Assembly: GCA_016934415.1 (NCBI GenBank)
Contig: JAFGSW010000005.1
Span: 1-63,744, forward strand
Origin: Spirochaetales bacterium
GTDB taxonomy: Bacteria; Spirochaetota; Spirochaetia; SZUA-6; RPPD01
DNA: 63,744 nt
Direction of reading: 5' to 3'
A program made the position numbers and the translations under genes. Below, in pieces: positions 17,798-25,632 of this stretch. Position 1 is the stretch's first letter. Every line of letters starts with the position of its first letter. The notes under the pieces are model-generated. The model was not told where the DNA came from, did not search any database, and was given only the letters and a program-made list of their open reading frames with translations.

Positions 17798-18042
17798 CCT
17801 TCTCCTTCTTTTCGCATAAAGTAGGTCTTGATGTCGCTGTCTCCCCTGAAAGGCAGAGTCTCGATCAACCGGAACCCGAATCGCTCGTAAAAGGGAATAT
17901 TGGCCTTGTTCTGGGTCTCGAGATATATCGGCGATCCCATCCTCCCGCTCCGCGTCAGCCCGTCCTCGATCAGGGCCCGGGCCAGCCCCCTCCCCCGCGC
18001 CGGGGGCGCGACGGCGAGCAGGGCCGGCACGACGTTCGCCAT
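17773..18042 (-). pseudogene. GNAT acetyltransferase remnant (C-terminal half)
   Basis: 89 codons resembling only the second half of a GNAT N-acetyltransferase: the acetyl-CoA motif ARGRGLARALIEDGLTR followed by IYLETQNKANIPFYERFGF, the classic ETQ..N..FYE.FGF ending. The N-terminal strands and helices (about 80 residues) are missing: upstream there are only some 70 bases before fabZ. The last residues (GNHGGLHR) are encoded by the repeat arm at 17755-17797, so the natural C terminus may also be lost. Either a degraded gene or a repeat-insertion casualty; unlikely to fold as an enzyme. Confidence 0.65.
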
Positions 18043-18112
18043 CGCGTGCCGCCCCCTCGAAAAAAACGGACGCTCAAGCGGCGCCCGTTTCGGAATCTAT
18101 CGCTTCATCGGT

Positions 18113-18541
18113 CTACTTCAATTGGTCCTTGGGGCTCACCATGCAAAGCCACTCGGCCTCGGCCGCCACCTTGTCTCCCACGTACGCCTTGCCCGACTGC
18201 TTGATGGCGATTTTACTCACCTTCAGGTTGGCGACGACGATCTTCACCTCGTCGCCGGGCCTGACCTGCGTCCGGAATTTCACCTTGTCCGCGCTCGCGA
18301 AGAAAAAAAGCGAATCGCCGAGCCGGCCGGAAGCCGCCACGCCCGCGCCCCCGCACTGGGCCATGGCCTCCAGCAGGATGACGCCCGGCACGACCGGGTA
18401 CTCCGGAAAATGTCCCTTGAAGAAGTATTCGTCCGGTCCGAACCGCTTGTACCCGACGATCTCGGTCTCATCTGCCTTCTCCAGCCGGTCCACGTAGAGA
18501 AACGGCTCCCGGTGGGGAAGCAGGGATTTGATATCTTGCAT
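18113..18541 (-). CDS. fabZ: 3-hydroxyacyl-ACP dehydratase FabZ
   Basis: Dehydrates 3-hydroxyacyl-ACP in type II fatty acid synthesis; cytoplasmic hot-dog fold. 142 residues. The active-site motif GHFPEYPVVPGVILLEAMAQ contains His44 and Glu58, at the His-to-Glu spacing seen in E. coli FabZ. LLPHREPFLYVDR at the N terminus is also diagnostic. It stands apart from other lipid genes here; a GNAT remnant lies downstream and a repeat element upstream. AAGGA lies before the ATG. Confidence 0.93.
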   Translation of the reverse strand: MQDIKSLLPHREPFLYVDRLEKADETEIVGYKRFGPDEYFFKGHFPEYPVVPGVILLEAMAQCGGAGVAASGRLGDSLFFFASADKVKFRTQVRPGDEVKIVVANLKVSKIAIKQSGKAYVGDKVAAEAEWLCMVSPKDQLK

Positions 18542-18613
18542 GATGTCGTCCTTTCCGTGTGAGGTGCGGGTATTGTAGCCGATGGGCGGGGGAAAGTAAA
18601 CCGTGGGGGTGAA

Positions 18614-18785
18614 GGAATCAATAAGGAAGCCAGGAACCCAGGAAGGGGGGAAAAAGAATGTAAAAGCTGAATTGATTGAAATTTGTATCCGATATAAGAA
18701 AATTTTTCATTTTTTTTCTTTTTCCATTCATACCTTTCATTTGCCTTTTTCTTTTCCTGGTTTCCTGGATTCCTTATGTATTCCT
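18614..18785. repeat. Inverted-arm repeat element, copy 1 (AAGGAAGCCAGGAA type)
   Basis: Left arm 18614-18646 (AATAAGGAAGCCAGGAACCC core) and right arm 18753-18785 (CCTGGTTTCCTGGATTCCTT core) are near-perfect inverted repeats around an AT-rich centre. The other copies are at 31309-31476, 44802-45024 and 50837-50959, with a solo arm at 46250-46292. Confidence 0.75.
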
Positions 18786-18850
18786 TCATCCTCGCGGCGC
18801 TTGCCGGTATCGTCACCGCGTGGTATAACGAGGAACGGACGAGACGCACA

Positions 18851-19378
18851 ATGATGGAAGACGCTCCCGGGCCGAAAAAACCGCCGCCCCCAACCTCTAG
18901 AAACAAAAAGCCGATCCGGGTGAGCCGCATCTTCGGCTACGGTTTTCTTATTTTCGGGATCCTCTCCGTCATCGATTTTTTCAGTCCCATCCCCATCCCG
19001 TCGGCGGGGGTATCGGCCATCGTGTCGGGTCTGTTTTTCATTGCGCTGGGAGCGTTTCTTCTGATTCCCGACAAGCCGGCCCGCTTCAGACGGCTGGCGG
19101 ACCGGCTGCGCCGCCGTTCCCGCCCCTTCCCGGACATCGATCCCCTCATACCCGTGAAAATCCTGAAGCTCGCCCGGGAGCGCGGCGGCGTCCTCACCCT
19201 GGCCGAGACGGCGGTCGAGCTCAGCCTTTCCCTCCCCAAGGCCGAGGCGGGTCTCGATGAATGCGTGCGAAACGGTCTTGCCGCCGCCGATTTCGACATG
19301 GAGCGGGAGATAAAATACTACCGCTTCCACGAATTCATGCCGCCGCCTGGGCGGGAGAGGTTTCACCCCGGGGAATAG
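18851..19378 (+). CDS. Small membrane protein with a C-terminal winged-helix-like segment
   Basis: From ATG 18851 the product has 175 residues: a short polar N terminus, two hydrophobic helices (IFGYGFLIFGILSVIDFF and GVSAIVSGLFFIALGAFLL), a basic linker, then a region resembling a winged helix (LKLARERGGVLTLAETAVELSLSLPKAEAGLDECVRNGLA). The open frame extends back to 18776, but those codons come from the right arm of the flanking repeat, so the shorter start is preferred. Neither start has a strong ribosome site. Family not recognised. The winged-helix-like part could be a protein-interaction rather than a DNA-binding module. Confidence 0.6.
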   Translation: MMEDAPGPKKPPPPTSRNKKPIRVSRIFGYGFLIFGILSVIDFFSPIPIPSAGVSAIVSGLFFIALGAFLLIPDKPARFRRLADRLRRRSRPFPDIDPLIPVKILKLARERGGVLTLAETAVELSLSLPKAEAGLDECVRNGLAAADFDMEREIKYYRFHEFMPPPGRERFHPGE

Positions 19379-19380
19379 CT

Positions 19381-19627
19381 CCGTCCCTTCGGGGACGGCC
19401 TCCGTCCCTTCGGGGACGGCCTCCATCCCTCCGGGGACGGCCTCCGTCCCTTCGGGGACGGCCTCCATCCCTCCGGGGACGGGCTCCATCCCTCCGGGGA
19501 CGGGCTCCATCCCTTCGGGGACGGGCTCCATCCCTCCGGGGACGGGCTCCATCCCTTCGGGGACGGGCTCCGTCCCTCCGGGGACGGGCTCCGTCCCTTC
19601 GGGGACGGGCTCCGTCCCTCTCCGGGC
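19381..19627. repeat. 21-bp tandem array, twelve hairpin-forming units
   Basis: Twelve head-to-tail copies with exact 21-base period (unit starts 19381, 19402, and so on to 19612; the last is partial). Each unit reads CCRTCCCTYCGGGGACGG plus a 3-base linker, so nearly every unit can form its own CGTCCC/GGGACG stem with a TTC or TCC loop. Units differ by compensating or neutral changes (CCGTCCC or CCATCCC; TTC or TCC). The array fills the gap between two convergent genes. Confidence 0.95.
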
Positions 19628-19648
19628 TAAGAAAACGCCTGGTCGTGC

Positions 19649-20644
19649 CTAGCGCGCCCGCCTGTTATAGAGATACTTGAAAAAATCCGCGTCCGTGGTC
19701 AGGGTCTTCCTGAATTTCGGCAACAGCGCCCGGTACTCCTGCATGGCCATCCAGTAGTCGGCGAAGGCCGGGTCCCGGTTGTAGGCCGAGTTCCGGATCT
19801 GGAGCGCCTCGGCGTCGGCCTTGGCCATGATTTCCTTGGCCTTGCGCGCCGCCTCCGATTGGATCTGCTGGAGCTCGCGCTCCATCTGCCCCAGCCACTT
19901 CTGCCTCTCGCCCTCGCCGTCCGAGCGGAAGGCCTGGGCGATCTGGTTTCGCTCCTTGATCATCCGGTCGTACACGCTCTGCGTGAGGTCGTCCGAGTAC
20001 TTGATCTGGCGAATGATGAGGTCGATGAGCTCGATGCCGTAATCGGGCGTGATCCGGCGGGCCTCCTCGAGCATCTGCACCGACTGTTTGTCGCGGCCGA
20101 CCGAGACGGGCTCGAACTTGATCTCGGCGAAGGTGGAAATCGAGGAGAGGCTCTCGGCGCTCTCGCCCTCGCCGGCGAGGCCGGTGACGACGTTGGCGCG
20201 CTCGATCTCGCTGATGACGTTCGAGTTCCGCACCGCCTCGCGCAGGGGATTGCGGGCGATGATCTTGCGCACCTCGGAATCGATCACGTCGTCCAGCCGC
20301 GAATGCGCCTGTCCGATCGAGCCGACCGATTCGAAGAACTTCTTGAGGTCGGCGATCCGCCAGCGCGCCGTGGTGTCCACCCAGATGAACTGGTTCTCCG
20401 ACGTGGGCAGCCGCTGGGCCGAGCCGTCCCAGGACTGGATCTTTTTCGGATAGACGGACACGGAAGCGACGAACGGCGTCTTCAGGTGCAGTCCGGCCTC
20501 CGTATCGATCCGGACGATCTTCCCGAATTCCACGATCACCGCCTGCTCGCCTTCGGTCAGGATGTAATACGGGCCGATGAGGATGACGAGCGCGACCACC
20601 CCGACGATCAGCGCCGTGATGATGAGAGGTTTTTTCATTTTCAT
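19649..20644 (-). CDS. hflC: SPFH-domain protease modulator HflC
   Basis: 331 residues: an N-terminal signal anchor (IITALIVGVVALVILIGPYYI), an SPFH/prohibitin domain (VIVEFGKIVRIDTEAGLHLKTPFVASVSVYP) and a long charged helix. With HflK it forms a membrane cage around the FtsH protease and limits its action on membrane proteins; the bulk is periplasmic. Internal signature ADAEALQIRNSAYNRDPAFADYWMAMQEY matches the HflC C-terminal region. It overlaps hflK by four bases (ATGA), so translation is coupled. It ends just before the 21-bp hairpin array. Confidence 0.93.
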   Translation of the reverse strand: MKMKKPLIITALIVGVVALVILIGPYYILTEGEQAVIVEFGKIVRIDTEAGLHLKTPFVASVSVYPKKIQSWDGSAQRLPTSENQFIWVDTTARWRIADLKKFFESVGSIGQAHSRLDDVIDSEVRKIIARNPLREAVRNSNVISEIERANVVTGLAGEGESAESLSSISTFAEIKFEPVSVGRDKQSVQMLEEARRITPDYGIELIDLIIRQIKYSDDLTQSVYDRMIKERNQIAQAFRSDGEGERQKWLGQMERELQQIQSEAARKAKEIMAKADAEALQIRNSAYNRDPAFADYWMAMQEYRALLPKFRKTLTTDADFFKYLYNRRAR

Positions 20645-21648
20645 TGGTCGCCCCCTTCCGCGGCGCCGGGCGCGGGCGCCGGTCGCGGCGGCCGCTCGAG
20701 GTTTTTCAGCGGGATGAAATTCTTGAGGTTTTTATCGATCAAGTCGGTGTCTTCGGCGCCGGCGAACACGTCGTTGTACATTTCGTAATACAGCCGGGTG
20801 CGCACCACCTCGGGCGCCTTCCGGTATTCCGCCAGAACGGCCAGGAAGCGGGCCACGTCGCCGCGGGCGTTGTTGACCCGCTCGATGGCGTACCCCTCGG
20901 CCACCTGAATCGTTTTTTCCGCCTCTCCGCGCGCCCTGGGAATCTCCTTGTTGTAAGCTTCCTTGCCCTCGTTGATGAGCTTGCTCCGGTCCTGGATGGC
21001 CTTGTTGACATCCTCGAAGGCGTCCTGCACCGCGCCCTTGGGCGGGACGATGTTCTGGAGCTTGACGGTGGTCACCGTCGCCCCCAGGCCGTATTTGCGG
21101 AACAGCTCGTTGATGAGCTCCTGGCTTTTGGCCTCGATGTTGGCCCGCTCGGAGCCGATGACGTCGAAAATCGAGCGGTCGCCGACGAGCATGTTGATGA
21201 TCGACACCGCGATGTCGCGGATGGTCTTGTGCCGGTCCTCGACATTGAAGAGCCAGGCCTTGACGTCGTTGATCCTGTACTGGATGATCCACTCCACGTC
21301 GATGATGTTAAGATCGCCGGTGAGCATGGTGGATTCGTCGGGGTAATCACGGGTGGAATACCGGGTGACGATCCCGGACTGTTCGGTGCGGAACCCGAAC
21401 TCCTCCTTCAACACGCGCTGCGTCGGCACATTGAAGTTCCGTTCGATGCCGAACGGCAGCTTGAAGTGGATGCCCGGCCCCTCGATCCGTGAAAGCTTGC
21501 CCAGGAAAAGCACGGCGGCTTCCTCCTGCGGGTCGACGATGAAGAAGCTCGTGAAGAGCAGGATCAGGGTCAACACGCCCGCGATGACGAGAACGATCAC
21601 CAGCGGCTTGGCCTTGGCGAACACCCGTTGCCAAAACAATGAATTCAT
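20641..21648 (-). CDS. hflK: SPFH-domain protease modulator HflK
   Basis: 335 residues: one N-terminal membrane helix (PLVIVLVIAGVLTLILLFTSFF), an SPFH domain (EEAAVLFLGKLSRIEGPGIHFKLPFG), a helical region with EIPRARGEAEKTIQVAEGYAIERVNNARGD, and a Pro-rich tail. Partner of HflC in the HflKC-FtsH complex. It lacks the long Gly-rich N terminus of the E. coli protein. AAGGAG lies upstream of the ATG. Its coupled position with hflC settles which paralogue is which. Confidence 0.92.
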   Translation of the reverse strand: MNSLFWQRVFAKAKPLVIVLVIAGVLTLILLFTSFFIVDPQEEAAVLFLGKLSRIEGPGIHFKLPFGIERNFNVPTQRVLKEEFGFRTEQSGIVTRYSTRDYPDESTMLTGDLNIIDVEWIIQYRINDVKAWLFNVEDRHKTIRDIAVSIINMLVGDRSIFDVIGSERANIEAKSQELINELFRKYGLGATVTTVKLQNIVPPKGAVQDAFEDVNKAIQDRSKLINEGKEAYNKEIPRARGEAEKTIQVAEGYAIERVNNARGDVARFLAVLAEYRKAPEVVRTRLYYEMYNDVFAGAEDTDLIDKNLKNFIPLKNLERPPRPAPAPGAAEGGDQ

Positions 21649-21774
21649 GGCGACTCCTTTCTTGATTGGTTTCGATTTCGACTTTTTATGCCGGCTGCAT
21701 CAATTGTTACATCGATCTGGGTATTTATAGTTATGCAGTTCACCGTCCCCAGCGTCGCAATCCATTACATAAAT

Positions 21775-21876
21775 GTCACCCCGAGCCTCGTCGAAGGGTG
21801 GCCGGGAATTCGCTTAACCGAAATCCCAATCATGGTTCGACAGGCCTGTCCTGAGCCTGCCGAAGGGCTCACCATG
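21775..21876. repeat. Two REP-like TCGAAGGG elements between hflK and the methyltransferase gene
   Basis: The first copy (21775-21802) has a CCGAGCC word followed by GTCGAAGGGTGG. The second (21840-21876) has CCTGAGCCTGCCGAAGGGCT. Both match a short palindromic family found also at 27689-27713, 49410-49462, 61438-61466 and 63497-63525. Confidence 0.65.
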
Positions 21877-21886
21877 ACTTTTCCGC

Positions 21887-22783
21887 CTAAGGCGATAGAT
21901 TTCCCACCGCCTCCTTGATCGCCCTGATGTGCGCGGGCGTCGTGCCGCAGCAGCCGCCGACGACGTTCGCGCCGGCCTTCACCAGGACGGGCACGAGCGC
22001 GGCCATCATGGCGGGCGTCTCGGGGAAGACGGTCGCGCCGTTTTCCACCCGGGGCAGGCCCGCGTTGGCGTGCACGAGGATGGGGAGATCGGGAACCGCG
22101 GCGCGCATCTCCTCAACGACGCCGATCATGCGCTCGAACCCGTTCCCGCAGTTGGCGCCGATGATGTGCGCTCCCGAGGCCGCGGCGCTCGTGGCCGCCT
22201 CGGCGGGCGTGAGGCCCATCATCGTCCGGAACTCGCCCTTGGCGGTGAGGTCGAAGGTGAAGGTGCAGATGACCTCGAGCCTGGTGTGCTCCCTCGCCGC
22301 CCGGACGGCGGCCGCCGCCTCGGCCGCATCACTCATCGTCTCGACGCAGATCGCGTCAGCGCCGCCCCGCTCCAGGGCCTCGGCCTGCTCGCGGAAGGCG
22401 GCGTAAAGCTCATCCTCGGTCACCTCGCCTGTGACGAGCATTTTGCCCGTGGGCCCCATGGAGGCGATCACCCACCGGTCGGGGCCGGCGGCGTTCCGCG
22501 AGATGCGGGCCGCGGCCTCGTTCACCTCGGACGCCCGGTCGGCCAGGCCGTAATGCTCTAGTGTGAGGCGCGAGCCGCCGAAGCTGTTGGTCTCTATCAT
22601 GTCCGCGCCGGCCTCGACGTAACTCCGCGCGACCTCGAGAACGGCCTCGGGGCGGTCAAGGCACCAGCGCTCGGGACATTCGCCCGGCGGCAGGCCTTTC
22701 TCCTGTAAAAAGGTTCCCCAGGCGCCGTCGGAGACGAGCAGTCTTCCCTGCCGGACGCTTTCCGTAATGGTGGTTGTAGGCAT
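21887..22783 (-). CDS. Homocysteine S-methyltransferase family protein
   Basis: 298 residues from ATG 22783, chosen because AGGAGGT lies five bases upstream; the longer frame to 22924 belongs to a degraded toxin gene. It is a single Hcy-binding TIM barrel as in the N-terminal module of MetH, in BHMT and in MmuM. Start motif VSDGAWGTFLQEKGL, ETNSFGGSRLTL, and the three zinc-binding cysteines in GANCG and GGCCGTTPAHI. It transfers a methyl group to homocysteine to make methionine. The methyl donor (S-methylmethionine, betaine, or a separate corrinoid protein) cannot be told, and no cobalamin or folate domain is attached. Confidence 0.86.
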   Translation of the reverse strand: MPTTTITESVRQGRLLVSDGAWGTFLQEKGLPPGECPERWCLDRPEAVLEVARSYVEAGADMIETNSFGGSRLTLEHYGLADRASEVNEAAARISRNAAGPDRWVIASMGPTGKMLVTGEVTEDELYAAFREQAEALERGGADAICVETMSDAAEAAAAVRAAREHTRLEVICTFTFDLTAKGEFRTMMGLTPAEAATSAAASGAHIIGANCGNGFERMIGVVEEMRAAVPDLPILVHANAGLPRVENGATVFPETPAMMAALVPVLVKAGANVVGGCCGTTPAHIRAIKEAVGNLSP

Positions 22784-23034
22784 CAGTACCTCCTTCCTCA
22801 TCCGAGGAATACGCACAAGGGCGGGGGGAACGTGTCCGCCGCGATCCACGAAAAAATCAAAATCATCCGAAAATCGGTGAGGTCGAAATAATTCAGACTC
22901 TCGATCGCCCGGACAAGCGCCCATTCCTGCCTAATCGATTGCGACGCTCTCGCAGAGATGATGGCCCCGATAAAAACTTCCGGCCGAACGAAAGAATCCC
23001 GCGCAATTCTTCTCACGAGTTCGCGTTTATCCAT
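22784..23034 (-). pseudogene. Deletion-fused remnant of an AbiEii-type antitoxin/toxin pair
   Basis: From ATG 23034 the first 52 or so codons match the antitoxin-like protein at 25340-25624 (shared QEWALVRAIE and NYFDL/QYYDF). At about 22878 the frame changes, and the other frame reads RFSDDFDFFVDRGG. This matches the nucleotidyltransferase active-site stretch RYSDDLDFFINRSQ of the intact toxin at 24733-25377. About 215 bases of the ancestral operon are missing between the two parts, and the rest of the toxin is gone. The promoter region is conserved with the intact copy. Non-functional. Confidence 0.8.
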
Positions 23035-23096
23035 GTCTTAATTTATACCGTCGATGCCATTAAGTAAAGCGAAGTCATGGGGACGTTTCGCCCCGT

Positions 23097-23177
23097 TCAG
23101 CCGGCGGCATAGCTTTTGGGGCGGTCATAAACGAAGGCCGATTTCTCCTGCTCGATCTCGGCCGCCTCCTCCTGAAA
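23097..23177 (-). pseudogene. 3' remnant of a duplicate of the 121-residue protein gene
   Basis: The last 26 codons (EEAAEIEQEKSAFVYDRPKSYAAG) match the end of the gene at 25687-26052 (SEAAEIEREISAFVYNRLKSYSAA). The remainder of the gene is absent. The spacing to the antitoxin remnant is the same as in the intact module, showing that all three genes were once duplicated together. Confidence 0.75.
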
Positions 23178-23213
23178 ATTCGCGCCCGCCGGCGCCCTTG
23201 ACCAGCCGAATGA

Positions 23214-23245
23214 ATTTGCATACCATTGCCGCCTGGTATGCGAAT
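23214..23245. promoter_or_regulatory. Stem-loop upstream of tatA
   Basis: GCATACCA (23218-23225) pairs perfectly with TGGTATGC (23234-23241) around an 8-base loop, extended by A-U and G-U pairs to about 12 bp. It lies 33 bases before the tatA start. Possible operator or leader hairpin of the tat operon; no T-run follows, so not a terminator. Confidence 0.45.
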
Positions 23246-23277
23246 GCCGGCCCGAGAAGGGCGAAGGAGAGTGTCGT

Positions 23278-23460
23278 ATGGGTATCGGCATAGGCGAGGT
23301 GATCATTATCGTCGCCGCCATCGTTCTCATTTTCGGCGCGACGCAGATTCCGAAAATCGCCCGCTCATTGGGGGAAGGCCTCAAGGAATTCAAGAAATCG
23401 GTCAAGGAATCGAGGGAAGTGGACAAGGAACACGAAGGAAAGAAAGAGAAAAAAGACTAG
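23278..23460 (+). CDS. tatA: Twin-arginine translocase subunit TatA
   Basis: 60 residues, the usual small size. One N-terminal membrane helix (GIGEVIIIVAAIVLIFGATQIP), the TatA hinge, and the amphipathic helix motif ARSLGEGLKEFKKS, then a Lys/Glu tail. It polymerises to form the passage for folded proteins through the inner membrane. First gene of tatA-tatC-tatB, with 18 bases to tatC. Confidence 0.93.
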   Translation: MGIGIGEVIIIVAAIVLIFGATQIPKIARSLGEGLKEFKKSVKESREVDKEHEGKKEKKD

Positions 23461-23478
23461 CCTTCCCTCAAAAATGCC

Positions 23479-24210
23479 ATGGCGCAAAAAAAGCAAACGT
23501 CAATGACCTTCTGGGAACACATTGAGGAATTGAGGAAACGGGTCATCATCGCCTCCCTTTTCGTTATCGTGGGGGCGGTGGCCGGCTACATCCTCTATCC
23601 GTATTTCGTCCATATCATGCAGGTCTCCCTGGGCGAAGAGCTCTTCGCCTTCCAGATTTCCGAAGGGTTCATCGTCCGGTTGAAGATCGCCGTGGCGATC
23701 GGATTGTTCGTGAGCCTGCCGGTCGTCATTTTCGAGCTCGTCCTCTTCATTTTCCCCGCCCTGAAAAAGAACGAAAAAAAAATACTCCTCGCGCTGTTGA
23801 TCGCCGCTTACATCCTCTTTCTGGGGGGCATGGCTTTCGCATTCAACAGCGTCCTGCCCATGTCCATTCAATTCCTGAAATCGCCGGAATTCAACCCGGA
23901 TAAGGTCGGGCGCATGATCCGGATCGATGAATTCCTCAATTTTTATACGACCTTTCTCCTCGGGTTCGGCCTGTGCTTCGAGTTTCCCGTCGTCATTCTC
24001 CTGCTCATGAAATTCAACATCGCGTCCTTCCGGTTTTTCATGAAGAATTTCAAATACATCGTCATCGTCATTTTCGTTCTCTCGGCCCTGATTACGCCCC
24101 CCGACATCATTTCTCAGTTGATGATGGCCCTGCCCATGCTCGTCCTCTATGTGCTCACGCTCGCGGTCGCCAAACTCACCGGGCTTGCCAAAAAGACGGA
24201 GGGCCCGTAA
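23479..24210 (+). CDS. tatC: Twin-arginine translocase subunit TatC
   Basis: 243 residues with six membrane helices. TatC recognises twin-arginine signal peptides and nucleates the translocase. Visible motifs: the N-terminal FWEHIEELRKRV (the conserved HL/HI-EELR element), the FQISEGF segment with the functional Glu/Phe region, and FGLCFEFPVVILLL. The end overlaps the next ATG by one base (TAATG), so tatB is translationally coupled. Confidence 0.95.
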   Translation: MAQKKQTSMTFWEHIEELRKRVIIASLFVIVGAVAGYILYPYFVHIMQVSLGEELFAFQISEGFIVRLKIAVAIGLFVSLPVVIFELVLFIFPALKKNEKKILLALLIAAYILFLGGMAFAFNSVLPMSIQFLKSPEFNPDKVGRMIRIDEFLNFYTTFLLGFGLCFEFPVVILLLMKFNIASFRFFMKNFKYIVIVIFVLSALITPPDIISQLMMALPMLVLYVLTLAVAKLTGLAKKTEGP

Positions 24211-24620
24211 TGTTCGGAATCGGGCTGGGCGAAATCCTGCTGATCTTATTCATCGTCTTCCTGATCGCGCCGCGCGACATTCCCAAGGTGATGAGAAAAA
24301 TCGGCCAATTTTTCGGCGCGCTCGACAAATTGCGGAACGAGGTGGCGGACATCGAGCGGGAAGTCATGGACGTCTCCCGCGAAATAAAGGAGGCGGGCCG
24401 GGTCGTGCGGCGGAAAAACGCCATTCCGCCCGTCACCGCCCGGCCGGCGGCGGGGCCTCCGCCCGCGCTGATCCCGCCGCCCGCGGCCGCCGGTCAACCG
24501 GCCGCCCCGAAGAAAACAAACGCCCGTCCCAAACCGGCCGCGGCGCGGAAGAAACCTACAGCCAAAAAAACCGCGGCGCGGACCAAACGTCCCTCCGCGC
24601 GAAAAGCCAGGCGCCCCTAA
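24210..24620 (+). CDS. tatB: TatB-like translocase subunit with a long Ala/Pro/Lys tail
   Basis: 136 residues starting at the ATG that overlaps the tatC stop. A single N-terminal helix (FGIGLGEILLILFIVFLIAP), then RDIPKVMRKIGQFFGALDKLRNEVADIEREVMDV, the TatB-type amphipathic helix. The last 60 residues are almost only Ala, Pro, Lys, Arg and Thr (KPTAKKTAARTKRPSARKARRP), like histone-H1-like tails. Such a basic cytoplasmic tail is unusual for TatB. The order A-C-B differs from the enterobacterial A-B-C. Confidence 0.85.
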   Translation: MFGIGLGEILLILFIVFLIAPRDIPKVMRKIGQFFGALDKLRNEVADIEREVMDVSREIKEAGRVVRRKNAIPPVTARPAAGPPPALIPPPAAAGQPAAPKKTNARPKPAAARKKPTAKKTAARTKRPSARKARRP

Positions 24621-24732
24621 CCGCGCCGGCCTCGACGCAGCTCCTCGCGACATCGAACCTGGATGCCAAAATGAGAACCATTAATAAGCGTGGGCAACAG
24701 CATGGCGATACCTGATTGGGTCAAGAACGACC

Positions 24733-25377
24733 TCAAGGACGGACCATTAACATGCTTCGGATTATCGAATCTATATTCTTTTTAAAGGATGCAGCATCGG
24801 GCTTCTTGTCTTGCGACCACTTGACTTCATCCAGCCACTCAATCGGAAATGACTCGAGTCGTTCACATACCAAGGGAGGGAATATACCTTCGGCTTTTGA
24901 ACCGACCCCCTGAAATATCGCCTCCCAATCGATCGTTTTGTTTTGGGCGATGACCCAGAGATCGGCGACGTCCTTAGGATCATCCCTTCCAATTATGGCG
25001 CATATTTTATTGGCAAGTATATTTTCGAGATTATCCACTTTGCTGTAGAGGGGATGCCGTATGCTTTCTCCGATCCGCCCTCCTCCGTCATTGACAAAAT
25101 CCACCTTCAAACGGTTCTCCACGGAAAGGGATACAACATCCGTCCCCTCTATGATCTTTGCGTATGAGAACCCGGAAAGATCGGAGAGTACGGCATCGAC
25201 CATCGCATGAAATTTTTGCGAACGGTTAATGAAAAAATCTAGATCATCCGAATACCGGTGTTGGAAATAACATCGGGAAAGCGCCGTTCCGCCCGTGAGG
25301 TAAAATCCTGTTCCCGCGCCGTCCACGGCGGCGAGAATTTTATCCTGAAGAGGGTACTGAGAATTTTCGAAAGACAT
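24733..25377 (-). CDS. Nucleotidyltransferase AbiEii/AbiGii toxin family protein
   Basis: 214 residues. The nucleotidyltransferase signature YLTGGTALSRCYFQHRYSDDLDFFI (GG[ST] followed by DxD in SDDLD) places it in the AbiEii/DUF1814 family, toxins of type IV toxin-antitoxin and phage-abortive-infection systems that modify tRNA or other targets with nucleotides. A later block, NRLKVDFVND, and KICAIIGRDDPKDVADL are also typical. It overlaps the upstream small gene by 38 bases, as expected of an antitoxin-toxin pair. A degraded copy lies at 22784-23034. Whether this copy is active was not tested; the active-site Asp residues are intact. Confidence 0.87.
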   Translation of the reverse strand: MSFENSQYPLQDKILAAVDGAGTGFYLTGGTALSRCYFQHRYSDDLDFFINRSQKFHAMVDAVLSDLSGFSYAKIIEGTDVVSLSVENRLKVDFVNDGGGRIGESIRHPLYSKVDNLENILANKICAIIGRDDPKDVADLWVIAQNKTIDWEAIFQGVGSKAEGIFPPLVCERLESFPIEWLDEVKWSQDKKPDAASFKKNIDSIIRSMLMVRP

Positions 25378-25624
25378 AATCCCAGCCTTTCCGTATGTGG
25401 CTCATTCTGATCTTCTTCCTGATCACGGGCCATTTTTCGATTATCAGGCGGAAGGGAACCAATTCGATGAAGTCATAGTATTGAAGCCGTTCGATCGCCC
25501 TCACAAGCGCCCATTCTTGCGTGATCCATTTATATGTTTTCGCATCGATGAGGGCTTCTAAAAAAATTTCCGGTTGAACGTTATAATCCCATAGAATGCT
25601 TTTCACAAGATCTCGTCTCTCCAT
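25340..25624 (-). CDS. Putative antitoxin partner of the AbiEii-like toxin
   Basis: 94 residues from ATG 25624; a GTG two codons upstream is the alternative. All-helical (MERRDLVKSILWDYNVQPEIFLEALID..., QEWALVRAIERLQYYDFIELV) and without a DNA-binding domain that I recognise, so it is not the classical AbiEi. Its gene precedes and overlaps the toxin gene by 38 bases, and the same pair is found degraded at 22784-23034. That position is the basis for the antitoxin call. A -10-like TATAAA sits only eight bases before the ATG and no ribosome site is present, suggesting a leaderless message. Confidence 0.65.
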   Translation of the reverse strand: MERRDLVKSILWDYNVQPEIFLEALIDAKTYKWITQEWALVRAIERLQYYDFIELVPFRLIIEKWPVIRKKIRMSHIRKGWDYVFRKFSVPSSG

Positions 25625-25632
25625 ACCCACAA

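Noticed and set aside
18776-18850. Upstream start of the small membrane protein
   Set aside because: These codons derive from the right arm of a repeat and lack a ribosome site.
18737-19552. Minus-strand open frame of 271 codons with MEPVPGG repeats
   Set aside because: It translates the 21-bp hairpin array and the antisense of the membrane-protein gene. The array period is a multiple of three, so any frame stays open.
19381-19627. Possible CRISPR array
   Set aside because: Units are contiguous with 3-base linkers and have no spacers; no cas genes are nearby.
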